16,767 nucleotides of DNA from Prochlorococcus sp. AG-670-O11 (lineage in GTDB: Bacteria > Cyanobacteriota > Cyanobacteriia > PCC-6307 > Cyanobiaceae), in assembly GCA_003211335.1 (NCBI GenBank), contig QCTA01000016.1:1-16767 (forward strand). The letters run 5' to 3'. A model generated the notes under the pieces. The model did no database searches. It saw only the letters and a program-made list of their open reading frames with translations, and was not told where the DNA came from. The position numbers were made by a program, and so were the translations under genes. This document shows, in pieces, positions 1 through 8,737 of this stretch; the stretch's first letter is position 1; every line of letters starts with the position of its first letter.

Positions 1-701
1 TTACTAGTATTTCTCTCACAACCTAACCCGATCCATAAAGTTTTTGGATGCCATGTATTTTTATGATTATCAAAAACAGAAATATGAAAACTTGAGTTAT
101 TTTGCTCATAATTTTTATCTGATAACTGAGTAATAGTATTTCCCGTTTCAGAAGTTTTCCATAAATTATTACCTGATAATTGGATGCAAAAAATCTCTTT
201 ATTATTAGATTGCTTTATTACTAATTTTGACCAGTCTTTTATATTTCCAGATCTTTCCCATCCCCATTGATTTCCAAAGGAGTCAATATTTAAGTAATTC
301 TGATCAATTGAATTATTAGTCTCTATAATTTCACCACCGAATAAATTAGATATCTGAAATGCAATATTTTGGATGTTTGCTTGATGCGCACCAATAATAG
401 GGATAATTTTCTCTCCTTTTTTGTCAATAACAATTACTCCAGGATCTTTATCTTTGGATGATAAGAAAGAACTAATAAGTCTTATTGAAGCGCCAATTGA
501 GCCGATAAAAATAATCAAATCAAATTTGTCCCACTTTTCTTTAAGAATTTGCCTTGGCTTCAAAAAGTCAATTGTGTCTTTATTGTTTTTATCTTTCTGA
601 GATGAGCTCCCTATATAAATCTCATTTATAAATTCAGTTTTTTTTAGTCTTTTTAAAATTTCTTTTGAAGTATCAGAAAAACCTATTGCAATACCTTTCA
701 A
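1..701 (-). CDS. cbiG/cobJ: Cobalamin biosynthesis CbiG domain, N-terminal part of a probable CbiG-CobJ fusion (partial)
   Basis: This is the first ~233 codons of a gene that runs off the left edge. The translation has a CbiG N-terminal core at about residues 63-125: GSIGASIRLI, then DPGVIVID, then IIPIIGAHQAN. Near the window edge, at about residues 222-232, WIGLGCERNTS matches the start of the CbiG C-terminal domain. CbiG opens the ring-A lactone of cobalt-precorrin-5A in the anaerobic B12 pathway. In Prochlorococcus this domain is known to be fused to the precorrin-3B C17-methyltransferase CobJ, but that half lies outside the window. The start is set by an in-frame stop at 717-719: the only usable start codon after it is TTG at 699-701, with a purine run (AAAGAGAA) just upstream. 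The gene is divergent from psaA. The family call is firm; the fusion is inferred. Confidence 0.85.
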   Translation of the reverse strand, partial: MKGIAIGFSDTSKEILKRLKKTEFINEIYIGSSSQKDKNNKDTIDFLKPRQILKEKWDKFDLIIFIGSIGASIRLISSFLSSKDKDPGVIVIDKKGEKIIPIIGAHQANIQNIAFQISNLFGGEIIETNNSIDQNYLNIDSFGNQWGWERSGNIKDWSKLVIKQSNNKEIFCIQLSGNNLWKTSETGNTITQLSDKNYEQNNSSFHISVFDNHKNTWHPKTLWIGLGCERNTS

Positions 702-864
702 TTTAAGAAGTTCTCTTTAATAACAATTTAAAACTATATCTCGTCGATGCAATTAAAAAAAACAATAACGAAATATAAAAAAAAATAAAAGAAATTTATA
801 ATTTTTTTGAGTAAATATACTCAGAAGTTACTTATGATAATGGATTTAGCGAAATATTAATTAA

Positions 865-890
865 GTAACAATCATTAGAACAATTGTTAC
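865..890. repeat. Inverted repeat upstream of psaA
   Basis: GTAACAAT at 865-872 is a perfect inverted match of ATTGTTAC at 883-890, separated by 10 bases. The two arm centres are 18 bases apart, which suits a dimeric DNA-binding protein as well as it suits an RNA hairpin. The repeat contains TAGAACAAT (876-884), which recurs upstream of two other genes in the window. Confidence 0.45.
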
Positions 891-969
891 GTTACTGCAT
901 ATCCAAAGAATCTTTGTCTTATTATTTTTGAAACGCAGATCTTAATTTTTGATTGTTCATCGTTTCTTG

Positions 970-994
970 AAGCTTATCATTAAATAGTAAGCTT
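970..994 (+). repeat. Inverted repeat (possible hairpin) in the psaA leader
   Basis: AAGCTTA at 970-976 pairs with TAAGCTT at 988-994 across an 11-base loop. It ends 47 bases before the psaA ATG. If the leader is transcribed, this could form a 5' untranslated hairpin affecting mRNA stability. There is no T-tract, so it is not a terminator. Confidence 0.4.
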
Positions 995-1031
995 AAGTTT
1001 TGATAAATATTCTTTAAGGTCAATTATTTTT

Positions 1032-1037
1032 GAGGTG
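1032..1037 (+). promoter_or_regulatory. Ribosome binding site of psaA
   Basis: GAGGTG lies four bases before the psaA ATG at 1042. It is the clearest Shine-Dalgarno sequence among the photosystem genes here; psaB, psaI and psaL show none. It supports this ATG as the true start. Confidence 0.65.
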
Positions 1038-1041
1038 CTAG

Positions 1042-3345
1042 ATGACCATCAGCCCACCAGAAAGTGGAGAAAAAAACAAAAAGATTTTGGAAGAGCCAGT
1101 AAAGGCTGATCCAAGACCTATTGATTTTGCCAAATTAGATAAACCAGGTTTCTGGTCAAGCAAATTATCCAAGGGTCCAAAAACTACAACTTGGATTTGG
1201 AATTTGCATGCCGACGCCCACGATTTCGATATTCATACAGGAGATGCTGAAGAGGCTACTAGAAAGATTTTCTCAGCTCATTTTGGACATCTTGCAGTGA
1301 TTTTTATTTGGATGAGTGCTGCATTTTTCCATGGAGCAAGATTTTCAAATTATTCAGGCTGGTTAGCTGATCCAACTCATGTGAAGCCCGGAGCTCAACA
1401 AGTATGGGCAGTAGTTGGACAAGAGATGCTAAATGGAGATCTTGGTGCTAACTACAATGGAATTCAAATAAGTTCTGGAATTTTCCACATGTGGCGAGCA
1501 TGGGGAATTACAAATGAAAGTGAATTAATGGCCTTAGCCATAGGAGCAGTTGTAATGGCTGCACTTATGCTTCATGCAGGTATTTTCCATTACCATAAAG
1601 CCGCTCCAAAAATGGAATGGTTCCAAAATGTAGAGTCAATGCTCAATCATCATATAGCTGGTTTAGTTGGGCTTGGATCACTAGCTTGGGCAGGTCATTG
1701 TATACATATTGGTGCTCCAACAGCAGCACTTTTAGATGCAATTGACGCAGGTACACCTCTAGTTATTAATGGTAAAGAGATTGCATCAATTGCAGATATG
1801 CCAATGCCCCATCAATTGTGTGATCCTCAAATTATTGGTCAAATTTTTCCAGGATTAGCAAGTGGTACAGGGAATTTCTTTAGCCTAAATTGGCTTGCTT
1901 TTTCAGATTTTTTAACTTTTAAAGGTGGTTTAAATCCTGTTACGGGAAGTTTATGGATGACTGATGTTTCCCATCATCATTTAGCTTTTGGAGTTATTGC
2001 GATAATTGGTGGTCATATGTATAGAACTAACTATGGTATTGGTCATAGTATGAAAGAAATATTAGATTCTCAACAAGGAGATCCAATTTTATTCCCAGCG
2101 CCTAAAGGTCATCAAGGACTTTTTGAATTTATGGCTGAAAGTAGACACGCACAGCTTTCTGTCAACTTAGCAATGCTCGGTTCTCTTAGCATCTTAATCT
2201 CTCATCATATGTATGCGATGCCTCCGTATCCATACATCGCGACTGATTACATGACTGTTCTTGGTTTGTTTACTCATCATATGTGGATAGGTGGATTATT
2301 TATTGTTGGAGCTGGAGCTCATGCTGGTATAGCTATGGTCAGAGATTACGATCCAGCAAAACATATAGATAATGTTTTAGATAGGATTTTAAAAGCTAGA
2401 GATGCTTTAATAAGTCATCTTAATTGGGTTTGTATGTGGTTAGGTTTCCATAGTTTTGGACTCTATATTCATAACGACACAATGAGAGCTTTAGGAAGAC
2501 CTCAAGATATGTTTAGTGATTCTGCAATTCAACTTCAACCAATATTTGCTCAATGGGTTCAAAGTATTCAAGCTTCAGCGGTTGGCACTTCAATATTGGC
2601 CGGTACAGCTGAAGCCTTACCTCATAAAGCTATAAGTGAAGTATTTAATGGAAGTTTAGTTGAAGTAGGTGGAAAGGTTGCTATTGCTCCAATCCCCTTA
2701 GGAACTGCTGACTTGATGATTCATCATATTCATGCATTCCAAATACACGTAACAGTTTTAATTCTTCTTAAAGGTGTCCTTTATGCAAGAAGCTCAAGAT
2801 TGATTCCTGATAAGGCATCATTAGGGTTTAGATTCCCATGTGATGGCCCTGGTAGAGGAGGTACATGTCAAGTTTCTTCTTGGGACCATGTTTTCTTAGC
2901 GCTCTTCTGGATGTATAACTGCTTATCAATAGTTATTTTCCATTTTTCTTGGAAGATGCAAAGCGATGTTTGGGGACTCACTGGAGGTAACTTCTCTCAA
3001 AGTGCCATTACTATTAATGGTTGGCTTAGAGACTTTTTATGGGCGCAATCTTCTCAGGTTTTGACAAGTTATGGTTCAGCTATAAGTATGTATGGTCTGA
3101 TGTTCTTGGGAGCACACTTTATCTGGGCATTTAGCTTAATGTTCTTATTCAGCGGAAGAGGTTACTGGCAAGAATTATTTGAATCAATTGTTTGGGCTCA
3201 TAACAAACTTAAAGTTGCTCCAACAATTCAACCAAGAGCACTATCAATTACTCAAGGTCGTGCAGTTGGTGTTACTCACTTCTTAGTGGGTGGTATTGCT
3301 ACTACTTGGGCATTCTTCCATGCTCGCCTTTTCGGGCTTGGCTAA
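1042..3345 (+). CDS. psaA: Photosystem I P700 chlorophyll a apoprotein A1
   Basis: PsaA forms, with PsaB, the heterodimeric core of photosystem I in the thylakoid membrane. Together they bind P700, A0, phylloquinone A1 and the 4Fe-4S centre FX and carry out light-driven transfer from plastocyanin to ferredoxin. The 767-residue product contains the FX motif [12 protein letters not shown] with Cys600 and Cys609, which supply two of the four FX ligands. It also has many His-rich membrane helices (for example SHHHLAFGV and THHMWIGG) and the conserved end around [19 protein letters not shown]. It is slightly longer than many cyanobacterial PsaA proteins (~755 aa); part of this is a loop around residues 225-260, described in the findings. 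It is followed after 28 bases by psaB and is surely cotranscribed with it. Confidence 0.99.
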   Translation: MTISPPESGEKNKKILEEPVKADPRPIDFAKLDKPGFWSSKLSKGPKTTTWIWNLHADAHDFDIHTGDAEEATRKIFSAHFGHLAVIFIWMSAAFFHGARFSNYSGWLADPTHVKPGAQQVWAVVGQEMLNGDLGANYNGIQISSGIFHMWRAWGITNESELMALAIGAVVMAALMLHAGIFHYHKAAPKMEWFQNVESMLNHHIAGLVGLGSLAWAGHCIHIGAPTAALLDAIDAGTPLVINGKEIASIADMPMPHQLCDPQIIGQIFPGLASGTGNFFSLNWLAFSDFLTFKGGLNPVTGSLWMTDVSHHHLAFGVIAIIGGHMYRTNYGIGHSMKEILDSQQGDPILFPAPKGHQGLFEFMAESRHAQLSVNLAMLGSLSILISHHMYAMPPYPYIATDYMTVLGLFTHHMWIGGLFIVGAGAHAGIAMVRDYDPAKHIDNVLDRILKARDALISHLNWVCMWLGFHSFGLYIHNDTMRALGRPQDMFSDSAIQLQPIFAQWVQSIQASAVGTSILAGTAEALPHKAISEVFNGSLVEVGGKVAIAPIPLGTADLMIHHIHAFQIHVTVLILLKGVLYARSSRLIPDKASLGFRFPCDGPGRGGTCQVSSWDHVFLALFWMYNCLSIVIFHFSWKMQSDVWGLTGGNFSQSAITINGWLRDFLWAQSSQVLTSYGSAISMYGLMFLGAHFIWAFSLMFLFSGRGYWQELFESIVWAHNKLKVAPTIQPRALSITQGRAVGVTHFLVGGIATTWAFFHARLFGLG

Positions 3346-3373
3346 ATAACCTGAACTTCTCCTTTTTAATACA

Positions 3374-5602
3374 ATGGCAACAAAATTTCCATCATTTAAC
3401 CAGGGTCTAGCTCAGGACCCTACAACTCGCCGAATATGGTACGGAATAGCTACTGCTCATGACTTCGAAAGTCATGATGGGATGACTGAAGAAAAGCTTT
3501 ATCAAAAGTTATTTTCTACACATTTCGGACATCTAGCAATCATTGCCCTTTGGGTAGCCGGTAATCTTTTCCATATCGCTTGGCAAGGTAATTTTGAGCA
3601 ATTTGTACTTGACCCTACTCATGTTCGTCCTATAGCTCACGCTATTTGGGATCCTCATTTTGGATCAGGTATTACTGAAGCAATGACACAGGCGGGAGCC
3701 AGTGGACCCGTAAATATAGCTTATTCAGGCTTATATCATTGGTGGTACACAATTGGAATGAGAACTAATGAGCAACTGTTTCAAGCTTCAATCTTTATGA
3801 GTATCTTGGCTTGCTGGACCTTATTTGCTGGTTGGCTACATTTGCAACCAAAATTTAGACCATCACTTGCTTGGTTTAAAAATGCTGAGTCAAGATTAAA
3901 TCATCATTTAGCTGTTCTATTTGGCTTTAGTAGTATTGCTTGGACAGGACACTTAGTTCATGTAGCTATACCTGAATCAAGAGGCCAACATGTCGGTTGG
4001 GATAATTGGTTAACAGTGCTTCCTCATCCTGCTGGATTAGCTCCATTTTTTACTTTAAATTGGGGAGCGTATGCACAAAACCCTGACTCATTGGAACAAG
4101 TATTTGGGACTTCTGAAGGTGCAGGTACTGCAATATTTACCTTCTTAGGAGGCTTGCATCCTCAAAGTGAAGCATTATGGCTAACTGACATAGCTCATCA
4201 TCATATTGCAATTGGGACTATATTTGTGATCGCTGGGCACATGTATAGAAATACATTTGGAATTGGTCACAGTTTAAAAGAAATTACAGAAGCTCATAAC
4301 ACAAGACATCCTAATGATCCTCATAAAGGTAATTTTGGAATTAACCATGATGGTATTTATGAGACAGTAAATAACTCTTTACACTTTCAGTTAGGATTAG
4401 CTTTAGCATCACTTGGAGTAGCTACTTCTTTGGTAGCTCAACACATGGGTGCCCTTCCTTCATATGCTTTTATTGCAAGAGATTACACCACGCAATCTGC
4501 GCTTTATACTCATCATCAATATATTGCGATGTTCTTGATGGTTGGAGCATTTGCACATGGAGCAATTTTCTTTGTAAGAGATTATGATCCTGAATTAAAT
4601 AAAGATAACGTTTTAGCTAGAGTTTTAGGAACTAAAGAAGCCTTAATAAGTCATTTAAGTTGGGTGACTATGTTACTTGGCTTCCATACTTTAGGAATAT
4701 ATGTTCATAATGACGTTGTAGTAGCTTTTGGTAATCCTGAAAAACAAATCTTAATCGAACCAGTTTTTGCACAGTTTGTACAAGCAGCTCAAGGTAAAAT
4801 GATGTATGGATTTGATGCTTTATTATCTGACCCTACAAGTTCTGCTAGCGTTGCGGCAAATTCTTTACCAGGAAATCATTACTGGATGGATTTAATTAAT
4901 AGACAAGATGCTCTAAGTTCTTTCTTACCTATAGGTCCCGCCGATTTCTTAGTACATCATGCGATTGCTCTTGGACTTCATACAACTGCATTAATCCTTA
5001 TTAAAGGAGCTTTAGATGCTAGAGGAACAAAACTAATTCCTGATAAGAAAGATTTGGGTTATGCATTCCCTTGTGATGGTCCTGGTCGTGGAGGTACATG
5101 CGATAGCTCATCATGGGATGCTATGTATCTTGCAATGTTCTGGGCTTTGAACTTGATAGCATGGGTAACTTTCTACTGGCATTGGAAACATTTAGCCATA
5201 TGGCAAGGGAATGTAGCTCAATTTAATGAGTCCGGGACTTATTTAATGGGTTGGTTTAGAGATTATCTTTGGTTAAACTCTGCTCAACTAATTAATGGTT
5301 ACAATCCGTTTGGAGTGAATTCACTTTCTCCTTGGGCTTGGATGTTCTTATTCGGTCATCTTGTATGGGCGACTGGATTTATGTTCTTGATATCATGGAG
5401 AGGATATTGGCAAGAATTAATTGAGACATTAGTTTGGGCTCATCAGCGTACTCCAATAGCTAATCTCGTAGGTTGGAGAGATAAACCAGTTGCACTTTCA
5501 ATTGTTCAAGCAAGATTAGTGGGACTAGCTCATTTCACAATTGGAAACATCCTTACTTTTGGAGCATTTGTAATAGCATCTACTTCAGGAAAGTTTGGTT
5601 AA
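3374..5602 (+). CDS. psaB: Photosystem I P700 chlorophyll a apoprotein A2
   Basis: PsaB is the partner of PsaA in the photosystem I core and supplies the other half of P700 and of the FX iron-sulfur centre. The 742-residue protein starts [20 protein letters not shown], as in other cyanobacteria. It carries the FX motif [12 protein letters not shown] with Cys567 and Cys576, and ends with the conserved [18 protein letters not shown] segment and a short FG tail. Histidine-rich membrane helices run throughout. The spacer after psaA is pyrimidine-rich with no Shine-Dalgarno sequence. A strong terminator at 5621-5650 closes the psaAB unit. Confidence 0.99.
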   Translation: MATKFPSFNQGLAQDPTTRRIWYGIATAHDFESHDGMTEEKLYQKLFSTHFGHLAIIALWVAGNLFHIAWQGNFEQFVLDPTHVRPIAHAIWDPHFGSGITEAMTQAGASGPVNIAYSGLYHWWYTIGMRTNEQLFQASIFMSILACWTLFAGWLHLQPKFRPSLAWFKNAESRLNHHLAVLFGFSSIAWTGHLVHVAIPESRGQHVGWDNWLTVLPHPAGLAPFFTLNWGAYAQNPDSLEQVFGTSEGAGTAIFTFLGGLHPQSEALWLTDIAHHHIAIGTIFVIAGHMYRNTFGIGHSLKEITEAHNTRHPNDPHKGNFGINHDGIYETVNNSLHFQLGLALASLGVATSLVAQHMGALPSYAFIARDYTTQSALYTHHQYIAMFLMVGAFAHGAIFFVRDYDPELNKDNVLARVLGTKEALISHLSWVTMLLGFHTLGIYVHNDVVVAFGNPEKQILIEPVFAQFVQAAQGKMMYGFDALLSDPTSSASVAANSLPGNHYWMDLINRQDALSSFLPIGPADFLVHHAIALGLHTTALILIKGALDARGTKLIPDKKDLGYAFPCDGPGRGGTCDSSSWDAMYLAMFWALNLIAWVTFYWHWKHLAIWQGNVAQFNESGTYLMGWFRDYLWLNSAQLINGYNPFGVNSLSPWAWMFLFGHLVWATGFMFLISWRGYWQELIETLVWAHQRTPIANLVGWRDKPVALSIVQARLVGLAHFTIGNILTFGAFVIASTSGKFG

Positions 5603-5620
5603 ATTCTTATCAAATAATTT

Positions 5621-5650
5621 AAATCACCACTAATGTGGTGATTTTTTTTT
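5621..5650 (+). terminator. Rho-independent terminator of psaAB
   Basis: AAATCACCAC (5621-5630) and GTGGTGATTT (5635-5644) form a perfect 10-bp stem with a four-base TAAT loop, followed by a continuous T run to 5650. It begins 18 bases after the psaB stop and is the best terminator in the window. Confidence 0.93.
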
Positions 5651-5708
5651 GGTTAATTTTATTGTTCTAGATTAAGTTAAAATTAAAGGATTATTCATCG
5701 CTATTCAT

Positions 5709-6671
5709 ATGACAAATGTTAATCAATTAATTTCTATTATTATTCCTGTTTTCAATGAAAGCGAGAGTATTGGATATTTGTTAGATGAAGTTTTACATGT
5801 TATGCAAAATAATAATTTAAATTGTGAGTTGATAGTAGTTAATGATGGTTCTCATGATAATACTTCAAATATATTGGATGAATTAACTCTCAAGATCAAG
5901 GAATTATCCATTATTTCGCTCCGTAAGAATTACGGACAAACTGCTGCAATGGCTGCAGGTTTTGATAACTCTAGTGGTGAAATTATAATTACTTTAGATG
6001 GAGATTTACAAAATGATCCTAATGATATCCCGAAATTAATTTCACATATAGATGAAGGCTATGACTTAATCTGCGGATGGAGATATGATCGAAAGGATAA
6101 GTTAATTAATAGACGTATACCATCAAAAATTGCAAATAAGTTAATAGCAAATGTGACAGGCCTTAAGTTGCATGATTATGGCTGTTCATTAAAAGCTTTT
6201 AAAAAAGAGATAGTAGATGATATAAAACTATATGGTGAACTTCATAGGTTTTTACCTGTATTAGCAAATATAGAGGGAGCAAAAATTAAAGAAATCAAAG
6301 TTAATCATCGAAGTCGCAAATACGGTTCTAGTAAATATGGTATTGACAGAACTTTTAGGGTTTTAATGGATTTGCTTACAGTTTGGTTTATGACTAAATT
6401 TTTAACAAGACCTATGTATGGATTTGGTTTTTTGGGGATCATAAGTATTTTAATTAGTCTTGGAATGACATCTTACTTATTTATTATCAAACTCCTAGGT
6501 AATGATATTGCCAATCGACCGATGTTAATGTTTGCTTTGATATTAGGAATTGCTGGAGTTCAATTATTTAGTTTTGGGCTATTAGGAGAACTATTAATTA
6601 GAACTTACCACGAAAGTCAAAACCGGCCAATTTACAGGATTAGAAAAATTCAAACTAAAATAAATAATTGA
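5709..6671 (+). CDS. Family 2 glycosyltransferase, GtrB/DPM1-like, membrane-anchored
   Basis: This enzyme probably transfers a sugar from a nucleotide donor to polyprenyl phosphate on the inner face of the membrane. The 320-residue protein opens with the GT2 core: SIIIPVFNESESI at residues 9-21, ELIVVNDGSHDNT at 40-52, and the donor/metal motif TLDGDLQNDP with Asp97 and Asp99. NHRSRKYGSSKYG (199-211) resembles the conserved arginine/SKY stretch of GtrB enzymes. Two hydrophobic helices follow at about 237-261 and 273-297, as in GtrB (undecaprenyl-phosphate glucosyltransferase) and related dolichol-phosphate-type synthases. The sugar and final product (glycolipid, polysaccharide or O-antigen modification) cannot be read from sequence. 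No GtrA-type flippase is adjacent. An AAAGGA purine run lies about 20 bases upstream of the chosen ATG, which is too far to be a good ribosome site. Confidence 0.88.
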   Translation: MTNVNQLISIIIPVFNESESIGYLLDEVLHVMQNNNLNCELIVVNDGSHDNTSNILDELTLKIKELSIISLRKNYGQTAAMAAGFDNSSGEIIITLDGDLQNDPNDIPKLISHIDEGYDLICGWRYDRKDKLINRRIPSKIANKLIANVTGLKLHDYGCSLKAFKKEIVDDIKLYGELHRFLPVLANIEGAKIKEIKVNHRSRKYGSSKYGIDRTFRVLMDLLTVWFMTKFLTRPMYGFGFLGIISILISLGMTSYLFIIKLLGNDIANRPMLMFALILGIAGVQLFSFGLLGELLIRTYHESQNRPIYRIRKIQTKINN

Positions 6672-6688
6672 ATTTTTATTTGAATTTT
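6645..6688. terminator. Probable bidirectional terminator between convergent genes
   Basis: AAAATTCAAA (6645-6654) pairs perfectly with TTTGAATTTT (6679-6688). After a one-base bulge the stem continues with TAAAA (6656-6660) and TTTTA (6674-6678). The hairpin spans the last codons of both the glycosyltransferase and the convergent small gene, whose stops are four bases apart. Its A/T-rich arms could serve termination on either strand. Confidence 0.5.
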
Positions 6689-7065
6689 CTTATAAGATAA
6701 GCTGAAAGTTCTACTATTTCTGGGTCCATATCTTTTAAACCGCGTCTGAGTATGGGTAATGTAGATTTATCGGCTAATTCTTCTGCTAAATTTAAGGCTT
6801 TCAATTTATCTTCTGCTGAACCTTTAAAAAGGCTATTCATTTTTTCTCTTAGTTTTCTTTTATAAAACTCTGAGTACTTTTTAGAGTTATTTTGATAACG
6901 ATTATTTATTTTTGCGGAAGAGGTTAATATATTTTTTTCATTATGAGTTTCTCTCATTGAATATAATTCATTTTTTTTAAAAGCATTAAATATATATTTT
7001 CTCTTGAAAACTACTATAAAAATTATTATTAAAATAATGAGAACTATTGAGAGAAAATTGAGCAT
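6676..7065 (-). CDS. Small membrane-anchored protein with a C-terminal HEAT-like segment
   Basis: The 129-residue product has one strongly hydrophobic helix at residues 4-20, followed by basic KRK, which suggests an N-terminal anchor with the remainder in the cytoplasm. A lysine- and asparagine-rich linker runs to about residue 80. The last ~45 residues (AEDKLKALNLAEELADKSTL, then LPILRRGLKDMDPEIVELSA) look like a HEAT/armadillo helical repeat of the kind used for protein contacts. No catalytic motif is visible and I do not know its function. It converges on the glycosyltransferase gene and diverges from psaI with 92 bases between starts. Its presence in an otherwise conserved photosystem I neighbourhood invites, but does not show, a link to the photosystem. 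Confidence 0.72.
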   Translation of the reverse strand: MLNFLSIVLIILIIIFIVVFKRKYIFNAFKKNELYSMRETHNEKNILTSSAKINNRYQNNSKKYSEFYKRKLREKMNSLFKGSAEDKLKALNLAEELADKSTLPILRRGLKDMDPEIVELSAYLIRKFK

Positions 7066-7157
7066 ATATAAAGTTAATAATTTTTATATCATCCAGTAAT
7101 AAAAGTAACACTATTTGTCCTTTAAATACTAGAGTGTTCAAAGATCTTTAATAGATT

Positions 7158-7271
7158 ATGCCATCTGATTTTTCAACGTTCTTACCATCAATTTTTGTCC
7201 CATTGATTGGTCTAGTAACCCCAGCAGTATTTCTTGTATTAATTGGAAGATTGATTACAGCTACTGATTAA
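7158..7271 (+). CDS. psaI: Photosystem I reaction centre subunit VIII
   Basis: This is a 37-codon gene. The product MPSDFSTFLPSIFVPLIGLV continues into a single membrane helix and ends with GRLITATD. The FLPSIFVPLIGLVTPA pattern is characteristic of PsaI, a one-helix subunit that packs against PsaL and stabilises PsaL binding and trimer formation. It is followed after 28 bases by psaL, the usual partner gene. No Shine-Dalgarno sequence precedes the ATG. Confidence 0.95.
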   Translation: MPSDFSTFLPSIFVPLIGLVTPAVFLVLIGRLITATD

Positions 7272-7299
7272 ATAAATTCAAATTACACTTTTATTAAAA

Positions 7300-7899
7300 A
7301 TGAGCGACTTTCAAAAATCATTCTCAGAATCAACAAGTTCTATTAAATTTGATGAGAAATACATAGATAATTCTGTTCAGCCAAATGACATTGGTATCGC
7401 AAATCAATGGGCTGTTAAACCAGTTTCAGATCCATGTGTTGGAAATCTTGCAACACCTGTTAATAGCGGTTACTTTACAAAAGCATTTATAAATAATTTA
7501 CCTTTTTATAGAGAAGGGATTTCTCCAAATTTTAGAGGTTTAGAAACTGGAGCAGCTTTTGGATATCTTTTATATGGTCCATTCTCTATGACTGGACCGT
7601 TAAGAAATTCTGATTTTGCATTAACGGCAGGACTACTTGCAACAATAGGCGCTGTTCACATACTAACAGGGCTTTTGGTTCTTTATAATGCACCCGGAAA
7701 ATCTCCTAATGTTCAGCCACCAGACGCTACTGTGTATAATCCTCCTGCAGACTTGTTTACTAGAACAGGATGGGCCGATTTTACAAGTGGGTTTTGGTTA
7801 GGTGGTTGTGGTGGGGCCGTTTTTGCATGGCTTCTTGTAGGAACTCTCCATTTGGATACCATAATGCCAATTGTTAAAAATATTTGGACTACTGGTTGA
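7300..7899 (+). CDS. psaL: Photosystem I reaction centre subunit XI
   Basis: PsaL sits at the trimer interface of photosystem I in the thylakoid membrane. The 199-residue product has the family core [20 protein letters not shown] (43-62), [18 protein letters not shown] (67-84) and [14 protein letters not shown] (93-106), and then membrane helices at about 107-129 and 162-184. Compared with typical cyanobacterial PsaL (~155-165 aa) it has an N-terminal extension of about 30 residues and a longer proline-rich loop at 131-152 between the last two helices. Long forms of this kind fit Prochlorococcus. It is the second gene of a psaI-psaL unit and is followed by a candidate terminator. Confidence 0.97.
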   Translation: MSDFQKSFSESTSSIKFDEKYIDNSVQPNDIGIANQWAVKPVSDPCVGNLATPVNSGYFTKAFINNLPFYREGISPNFRGLETGAAFGYLLYGPFSMTGPLRNSDFALTAGLLATIGAVHILTGLLVLYNAPGKSPNVQPPDATVYNPPADLFTRTGWADFTSGFWLGGCGGAVFAWLLVGTLHLDTIMPIVKNIWTTG

Positions 7900-7911
7900 T
7901 TTCATAATTTA

Positions 7912-7941
7912 ACTAGAGCATATGCTCAATAGTCAGTTTTT
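7912..7941 (+). terminator. Candidate terminator after psaIL
   Basis: GAGCA (7916-7920) pairs with TGCTC (7923-7927) around a two-base TA centre. ACTA (7912-7915) can pair with TAGT (7930-7933) past an AA bulge. A run of five Ts follows at 7937-7941. It begins 12 bases after the psaL stop and lies before the convergent NlpC/P60 gene end at 7952. The tight centre makes it weaker than the psaAB terminator. Confidence 0.5.
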
Positions 7942-7951
7942 AAATAAAATA

Positions 7952-8707
7952 TTACCGGATAGATTTATTCCATCTGTATGATCTAACTATTCTTCCTGCA
8001 GAAATAAGTTTTGATTGATAATGTAGAGAAATTTCATCGTTAGTTTCTTTTAAAGTGTCTATTCCTATACCATTTCTTCCGTAATCATTACCTGAACTAT
8101 GGTAGTAAAATCCATCTCCTTTATAAATACCAACATGATCACATTTATTGTTGTTTCCGAAAAATAAAATATCTCCTTTTTGAAGTGATTTACATTTTTC
8201 TGTGAAATTGAAAAGATGCCTACAAAAACTTTTTATTTGATAAGAATCTCTAGGTAAATAAATTTCATGATTTAAAAAAGCCGTTTGAATTAAACCAGAA
8301 CAGTCAAAATTAGGCCCCACCGTACCACCCCAAAGATATATATTTTTTACCTTAGATTGATCTTCGATCCATTTAAGAATCAATGGAATTTTTGCTTTTA
8401 TAAATATTTGATCAGATTGGGTAAAATTTTTTTTAACATCAAATTTCTCAATAAATAGTTTATCTAAATCAATCCAGCAGATATAACCATCTTCATAAAA
8501 TTGAACTAATATCCTAGACCTTTTATTTTTAATCTTATGAAGACTTGGATAAATAAGCCTAAATAGTCTATTTTTAACTATTTCCGTCACTAAATTATTT
8601 TCAGTTTCATTTTTATATCCAGAAATATTAATTTTTACTTTCCACCAAATAGTGTTTGAAAAATTAGTTTGCTTAAATAGTGAGATAGGGTCTATATGTT
8701 CTTTCAT
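7952..8707 (-). CDS. NlpC/P60 family peptidoglycan endopeptidase
   Basis: The 251-residue protein has an N-terminal half resembling the bacterial SH3 domains found in cyanobacterial NlpC/P60 enzymes (about residues 35-90, with YEDGYICWIDLDKL), followed by the papain-like catalytic domain. The nucleophile is Cys136 in FDCSGLIQTAF. The catalytic His is His191 in CDHVGIY, and His203 in YYHSSG probably completes the triad. LYLWGG-type (here IYLWGGTVGPNFDCSG) and LQKGDILFFG are typical landmarks. Structurally studied Anabaena and Nostoc homologues cleave between D-Glu and the diamino acid in the peptidoglycan stem. I see no signal peptide, so it may act on turnover fragments in the cytoplasm or be exported by another route. 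It is divergent from the serine hydrolase gene, with starts only about 30 bases apart. Confidence 0.9.
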   Translation of the reverse strand: MKEHIDPISLFKQTNFSNTIWWKVKINISGYKNETENNLVTEIVKNRLFRLIYPSLHKIKNKRSRILVQFYEDGYICWIDLDKLFIEKFDVKKNFTQSDQIFIKAKIPLILKWIEDQSKVKNIYLWGGTVGPNFDCSGLIQTAFLNHEIYLPRDSYQIKSFCRHLFNFTEKCKSLQKGDILFFGNNNKCDHVGIYKGDGFYYHSSGNDYGRNGIGIDTLKETNDEISLHYQSKLISAGRIVRSYRWNKSIR

Positions 8708-8737
8708 AAAATGTCTTTTTATTATTTACGAGAAGAA

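Larger units (their letters stand above)
702..1041 (+). promoter_or_regulatory. Gene-free psaA leader and upstream control region
   Basis: These 340 bases lie between the divergent cbiG/cobJ and psaA genes, and I see no coding frame in them. The stretch is very AT-rich and holds several inverted repeats: GAGTA/TACTC at 809-822, GTAACAAT/ATTGTTAC at 865-890 and AAGCTTA/TAAGCTT at 970-994. GTTAC repeats in tandem at 886-895, and GTTACTTA at 827-834 has its inverted copy at 862-869. It must contain the psaAB promoter and the promoter of the opposite gene. I could not assign a convincing -35/-10 pair. An operator for a light-responsive regulator is plausible but unproven. Confidence 0.5.

Noticed and set aside
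702..1041. Small RNA of the Yfr type
   Set aside because: I looked for the conserved Yfr1 core (ACTCCTCACAC) and found nothing like it; the hairpins present are too weak to define an RNA gene.
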